This document shows positions 4,430 to 7,266 of a DNA stretch of 7,266 bases, piece by piece (position 1 is the stretch's first letter; each line of letters opens with the position of its first letter). The notes beneath the pieces are model-generated. The model worked only from the letters and a program-made list of their open reading frames with translations, was not told where the DNA came from and searched no databases. Origin of the DNA: Actinomycetota bacterium (lineage in GTDB: Bacteria > Actinomycetota > Actinomycetes > Acidothermales > Acidothermaceae); assembly GCA_003134755.1 (NCBI GenBank), contig PLCK01000221.1, positions 3,034-10,299 on the forward strand. Reading direction: 5' to 3'. Made by a program: the position numbers and the translations under genes.

Positions 4430-5317
4430 GTGGCAATCTTTCTCGACCGGAACAGCCGCGTCATCGTGCAGGGCATGACCGGGTCGGAGGGCAGCAAGCA
4501 CACCCGGCGGATGCTCGCGGCCGGCACCACAATCGTGGGCGGCACGAACCCGAAGAAGGCTGGGACGTCGGTCGGCTTCGACGGCACGTCGCTTCCAGTC
4601 TTCGCTGGCATCGCAGAGGCCATGGCCGCGACGGGCGCGAACGTGGTTGTGAGCTTTGTGCCTCCGGCCGGCGCGAAGATGGGCATGCTCGAGGCGATCG
4701 ACGCCGGGATCGACCTCGCGGTCGCCATCACCGAAGGCATTCCCGTGCACGACACGACTGCGGCGTGGGCGTACGCGACGTCGCGCGGCAACAAGACGCG
4801 CATCATCGGCCCGAACTGCCCAGGTATCGCCTCGCCCGGTCAATCCAACGCGGGCATCATCCCAGCCGATATCACCAAGCCCGGCCGGATCGGATTGGTC
4901 TCGAAGTCAGGCACGCTGACCTACCAGATGATGTTCGAGCTGCGTGACATCGGGTTCTCGACCTGCGTCGGCATCGGCGGTGATCCGGTCATCGGCACGA
5001 CGCACATCGACTGCCTCCGCGCCTTCCAGGACGATCCCGACACCGACGCCATCGTGATGATCGGCGAGATCGGCGGCGACGCCGAGGAGCGCGCGGCAGC
5101 GTTCATCGAGGCCAACGTGACGAAGCCCGTCGTCGGCTACGTGGCCGGCTTCACTGCGCCGGAGGGCAGGACGATGGGGCATGCGGGCGCGATCGTGTCC
5201 GGCTCGTCGGGCACCGCGGCGGCCAAGAAGGAAGCTCTCGAGAAGGTCGGCGTGCAGGTCGGCAAGACTCCGAGTGAGGCCGCCCGGCTGATACGCGAGC
5301 TCATGAACTCCCGCTGA
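4430..5317 (+). CDS. sucD: Succinyl-CoA synthetase (ADP-forming) alpha subunit, 295 aa
   Basis: The alpha subunit of succinate-CoA ligase; it binds CoA and carries the phosphohistidine intermediate. The N-terminal CoA-binding Rossmann domain has Q-G-M-T-G-S-E-G (14-21). G-P-N-C-P-G (127-132), S-K-S-G-T-L-T-Y (158-165), G-I-G-G-D-P (181-186) and G-E-I-G-G (212-216) follow. The catalytic histidine is His251 in M-G-H-A-G-A-I. Length matches the family (about 290-300). The start is GTG at 4430: the frame is open far upstream within sucC, but this GTG gives the normal N-terminus (A-I-F-L-D-R-N-S-R-V-I-V-Q-G) and has AGGG seven bases upstream, overlapping the sucC stop. The two genes are clearly one transcription unit. 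No obvious terminator follows directly. Confidence 0.98.
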   Translation: MAIFLDRNSRVIVQGMTGSEGSKHTRRMLAAGTTIVGGTNPKKAGTSVGFDGTSLPVFAGIAEAMAATGANVVVSFVPPAGAKMGMLEAIDAGIDLAVAITEGIPVHDTTAAWAYATSRGNKTRIIGPNCPGIASPGQSNAGIIPADITKPGRIGLVSKSGTLTYQMMFELRDIGFSTCVGIGGDPVIGTTHIDCLRAFQDDPDTDAIVMIGEIGGDAEERAAAFIEANVTKPVVGYVAGFTAPEGRTMGHAGAIVSGSSGTAAAKKEALEKVGVQVGKTPSEAARLIRELMNSR

Positions 5318-5544
5318 CGGCCCAGCAGGCGTCCGGTTATTCGCTTCTGTCCGATTTCTGCTCGCCGTCGCCCCTGCGTGTCTCGTATCAGGACGGCGCA
5401 GTCGTGCTCTTCTGTTGCGTACACGCGGCGAGCCGCGACATCGGGACTTGTCAAGGTCTTGAATACGGTCGCCGCTTAGATCACTGTTGGCTCGTTATTT
5501 GCACGGCACATCCGTTGCCGTGACGTCCTGAGGAGGATGGGCAC
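5318..5544 (+). other. Intergenic region after sucD, with a leader hairpin before the next gene
   Basis: No gene is visible in these 227 bases. A small palindrome CGCGGC-GA-GCCGCG lies at 5424-5437, without a T run, so it is not a convincing terminator for sucCD. TTGTCA at 5448-5453 could be a -35 element, but I see no -10 at the right distance. A 7-bp hairpin, CACGGCA (5502-5508) with TGCCGTG (5516-5522), sits eight bases before the AGGAGG of the next gene and could modulate its translation or mark the mRNA 5' end. Confidence 0.4.
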
Positions 5545-6156
5545 ATGCCCGGCTTCGACCTGAAGCAGATCAAGCGCAACGACCAGGGAATTCTCGGAGC
5601 AGGAATTCTCTTCCTGTTGCTGTCGTTCTTCGTTCCCTTCTACGGCGTTTCGTACAGCGGCCCTGGCGGTTTCGGTGGAAGCGCGAGCGTGACCGCGTGG
5701 CACAGCTATGGATTCCTTGGCGTATTGCTGATCCTCATTGCCGTCGGCATCGTCGCGGCGCGGGTGTTCGGCAACGCTTCGCTGCCGACTCTCCCGTTGG
5801 GCCCGAACGTGCTCGTTGTGGCGCTGTCGGGGCTCGGCACGCTGCTGCTGCTCCTGCGCGGCTTCACCTACAAGACGGCGAGTGGCGGCGGTTATTCGGT
5901 CGGCCTGAAGTGGGGCGCGTATGTCATCTTCATCCTGGCCATCGCCATTGTGGTGTTCGCGTTCATGAACTTCCGGGCGTCGGGCGAGAAGATGGCTTGG
6001 GACGCAACGGCCATGAACAAGGCACCGGCAGCCGGCGGCACGCCGCCTGCGCCGTACCCGCCGCAGGGCGCCGCTCCGAGCTACCCGCCGGCCAGTGAGC
6101 CACCGACCAGTTACCCGCCGTCCGGTACGGCCGACCCGGGCGCGCCTGGCGTCTGA
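5545..6156 (+). CDS. Unrecognised four-helix membrane protein with Pro/Tyr-rich tail, 203 aa
   Basis: I do not recognise the family. Four hydrophobic segments are clear: about residues 15-33, 54-74, 88-105 and 122-142, with a Gly/Ser-rich loop (35-50) after the first. The N-terminus (D-L-K-Q-I-K-R-N-D) and the region after the last helix are polar and charged. By the positive-inside tendency both ends are probably cytosolic. The tail (160-203) is low-complexity, rich in Pro, Ala, Gly, Ser and Tyr, with three Y-P-P motifs near 171, 180 and 190. The ATG at 5545 is preceded by AGGAGG with an 8-base spacer; an ATG at 5537 is too close to that site. It follows sucD on the same strand but at a distance suggesting its own promoter, and is closed by a strong terminator. 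Its tail resembles in composition the N-terminal tail of the convergent RDD protein. Confidence 0.85.
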   Translation: MPGFDLKQIKRNDQGILGAGILFLLLSFFVPFYGVSYSGPGGFGGSASVTAWHSYGFLGVLLILIAVGIVAARVFGNASLPTLPLGPNVLVVALSGLGTLLLLLRGFTYKTASGGGYSVGLKWGAYVIFILAIAIVVFAFMNFRASGEKMAWDATAMNKAPAAGGTPPAPYPPQGAAPSYPPASEPPTSYPPSGTADPGAPGV

Positions 6157-6171
6157 GTCTTCTACGCACAT

Positions 6172-6211
6172 CGATTGGCCCGGACGGTTCGCCGTCCGGG
6201 CCAATCGTTTT
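6172..6211 (+). terminator. Intrinsic terminator after the four-helix membrane protein gene
   Basis: A perfect 16-bp stem (6172-6187 with 6192-6207) is capped by the stable tetraloop TTCG (6188-6191) and followed by TTTT (6208-6211) on the plus strand. It starts 15 bases after the stop codon of the membrane protein gene. On the minus strand no T run follows, so it mainly ends plus-strand transcription; it lies just past the stop of the convergent RDD gene and its stem may also slow transcripts from that side. Confidence 0.93.
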
Positions 6212-6226
6212 GTGGAAACGGGAGTC

Positions 6227-7039
6227 TCAGCGCGTCCGCACCACGTACACCCCGGCAGCCTTGTCATGCCAGCCTTGTTGGCGCTTCGAGCCGTCCCAGA
6301 GGAATGACAGCCCGATCACCAGATAGCCGATGCCGCAGAGCAGCGTGCCGAGGACGACGAGCAGAAGTGCCCGAATCGCACCGGCCCCGAGGCCCGGCAG
6401 CTGGCCGTCCGACGTCCTCACCACGCCGATGCCGACCATCTTCATCCCGAGAGTTCCGCCGACCAGGCCAATCAGCAACGCGTCGTACAGGAAGTACACG
6501 ATCAGGTTGACGACGATGTCGTTGCCATACGCGGCACTATTGATCGTGGTGGTGTTCACACCGTTGACGTTGCTGGTCGTCTGCGTCAGCTTGAGCCTGT
6601 ACACGTGAAGCGCGGTCAGGACGCCGAGCACCACCCCCACGACGATTGCGTCGAGGAATCGTGCGCCGATCCGCGCTCCGGCTCCCGCAAGTCGCGCCTG
6701 CCCACGGCCTGGAATGTCCACGAGGTTGGGATCTCCGTAGCCGTACGGCGGCTGGCCGTAGCCGTATGGCGGCGCCTGCGGATATCCCGGCGGCTGACCG
6801 TAAGAGTAGGGCGGTGGCTGGCCATACCCCGGAGGCGGCGCCTGGCCATAGCCGGGTTGAGGCCCCCCGTACGGAGGTTGGCCGTAAGCAGGCGGCGGCT
6901 GTGGGGGCGGCGGGGGGTAACCCGGTTGCGGTTTGGTGAAGTCAGGCGGAGGCGGTGGCGCACCTTGGCCGGACGTATCGGGCGGGACCGCCCAGGGGTC
7001 GGGCTGTTGCCCAGAACCCGGATCCGACGGTGTGGACAC
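6227..7039 (-). CDS. RDD-family membrane protein with long Pro/Tyr-rich N-terminus, 270 aa
   Basis: Residues 1-105 are low-complexity and rich in Pro, Gly, Tyr and Gln, with repeated G-Y-G-Q-P-P type units. Residues about 118-270 are an RDD domain. It opens with A-R-I-G-A-R-F-L-D (122-130), matching the R...D signature that names the family. The first membrane helix is at 131-148, then a polar Thr/Asn-rich loop (150-170) and a second helix (173-197) running into G-G-T-L-G-M-K-M-V-G-I-G-V-V (194-207). A final hydrophobic stretch (222-247) precedes W-D-G-S-K-R-Q-Q-G-W-H-D-K-A-A-G (248-263), also typical. The biochemical function of most RDD proteins is unknown; some are linked to ion transport. 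The start is GTG at 7039, with AGGAGG four bases upstream. It may be co-transcribed with the membrane protein gene ending 63 bases upstream. Confidence 0.93.
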   Translation of the reverse strand: MSTPSDPGSGQQPDPWAVPPDTSGQGAPPPPPDFTKPQPGYPPPPPQPPPAYGQPPYGGPQPGYGQAPPPGYGQPPPYSYGQPPGYPQAPPYGYGQPPYGYGDPNLVDIPGRGQARLAGAGARIGARFLDAIVVGVVLGVLTALHVYRLKLTQTTSNVNGVNTTTINSAAYGNDIVVNLIVYFLYDALLIGLVGGTLGMKMVGIGVVRTSDGQLPGLGAGAIRALLLVVLGTLLCGIGYLVIGLSFLWDGSKRQQGWHDKAAGVYVVRTR

Positions 7040-7066
7040 GATTCCTCCTGGTTGTCGCGGTGTCCT

Positions 7067-7098
7067 AGTAGTTCATGTCGGGAGTAGTTCATGTGGTG
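7067..7098 (-). repeat. 16-bp tandem repeat just upstream of the RDD gene
   Basis: AGTAGTTCATGT occurs at 7067-7078 and 7083-7094, giving two adjacent 16-bp units whose last four bases differ (CGGG and GGTG). It lies in the 63-bp gap between the stop of the upstream membrane protein gene and the RDD start, 18 bases before the AGGAGG. It could be an operator or part of a promoter, but may be simple duplication. I find no known consensus in it. Confidence 0.7.
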
Positions 7099-7102
7099 CA
7101 GG

Positions 7103-7266
7103 TCAGAGAACTCCGAACCGGAACAACTGCCAGAGCTCGGAGACCACGACAGCGCAAGCAAGTGCAAGGTAGATGGTCCGCTTCGCGGGTGCGGCAGGCC
7201 ACCCGACCCGCCGCGCGGCGCGAAGGCCGATCACCACCGGCATCGCAATGATCACGGCGGCCGCGA
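7103..7266 (-). CDS. C-terminal end of a membrane protein (partial, runs off window)
   Basis: The last 53 codons of a gene entering from the right edge end in TGA at 7103-7105. The visible residues include a hydrophobic stretch A-A-A-V-I-I-A-M-P-V-V-I-G-L, a basic loop (R-A-A-R-R-V-G-W-P-A-A-P-A-K-R) and a second hydrophobic stretch T-I-Y-L-A-L-A-C-A-V-V-V, ending S-E-L-W-Q-L-F-R-F-G-V-L. Two helices joined by a positively charged cytosolic loop is the simplest reading. The alternation of coherent hydrophobic and basic segments, with no stop through the frame, supports coding. The end is reminiscent of small DUF2752-type membrane proteins often found near RDD genes in actinobacteria, but the diagnostic part lies outside the window, so the family is a guess. 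Confidence 0.7.
   Translation of the reverse strand, partial: AAAVIIAMPVVIGLRAARRVGWPAAPAKRTIYLALACAVVVSELWQLFRFGVL

Overview
The window is GC-rich DNA with GTG starts and Ala/Arg/Gly/Pro-rich proteins. Together with the gene families present (paired ECF-type sigma factor plus membrane partner, sucC-sucD, RDD protein with a Pro/Tyr-rich tail), this points to a chromosomal segment of an actinobacterium. I do not attempt a genus. No mobile element, CRISPR array or rRNA is visible.

Left part (1-2425, all on the minus strand): two tandem copies of a two-gene regulatory module. Each copy is a 186-aa group 4 (ECF-type) sigma factor whose TGA stop overlaps the ATG of the next gene by 4 bp. The complete partner (696-1868) has a short cytosolic N-terminus, one membrane segment, a Ser/His/Pro/Glu hexapeptide repeat tract and three copies of a two-cysteine domain. 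It is probably the membrane partner (anti-sigma-like) of the sigma factor encoded just upstream. The second partner is cut off by the window edge after its first codons.

Middle (2426-3245): about 820 bases without a convincing gene, but rich in structure. On the minus strand there is a plausible promoter (2967-2995), then a run of short hairpins of which four carry GNRA-type tetraloops at 73, 73 and 63 base spacing, then a strong intrinsic terminator (2562-2604). I read this as a candidate structured non-coding RNA of about 400 nt, either free-standing or a 5' leader of the sigma operon. On the plus strand, directly before sucC, lie five direct repeats resembling the DnaA box, spaced 21, 21, 11 and 12 bases (whole helical turns), and a perfect 10-bp tandem duplication that includes part of the sucC ribosome binding site.

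Right part: sucC and sucD (3246-5317, plus strand, 8 bp apart) encode the two subunits of succinyl-CoA synthetase of the TCA cycle. After a 227-bp gap comes an unrecognised four-helix membrane protein with a Pro/Tyr-rich tail (5545-6156), ended by a textbook intrinsic terminator. Convergent to it on the minus strand are an RDD-family membrane protein with a long Pro/Tyr/Gly-rich N-terminus (6227-7039) and, upstream of that, the C-terminal 53 residues of another membrane protein that runs off the window.

The sucCD part is ordinary housekeeping. The points worth a second look are the duplicated sigma modules with their unusual repeat ectodomain, and the structured 820-base gap.
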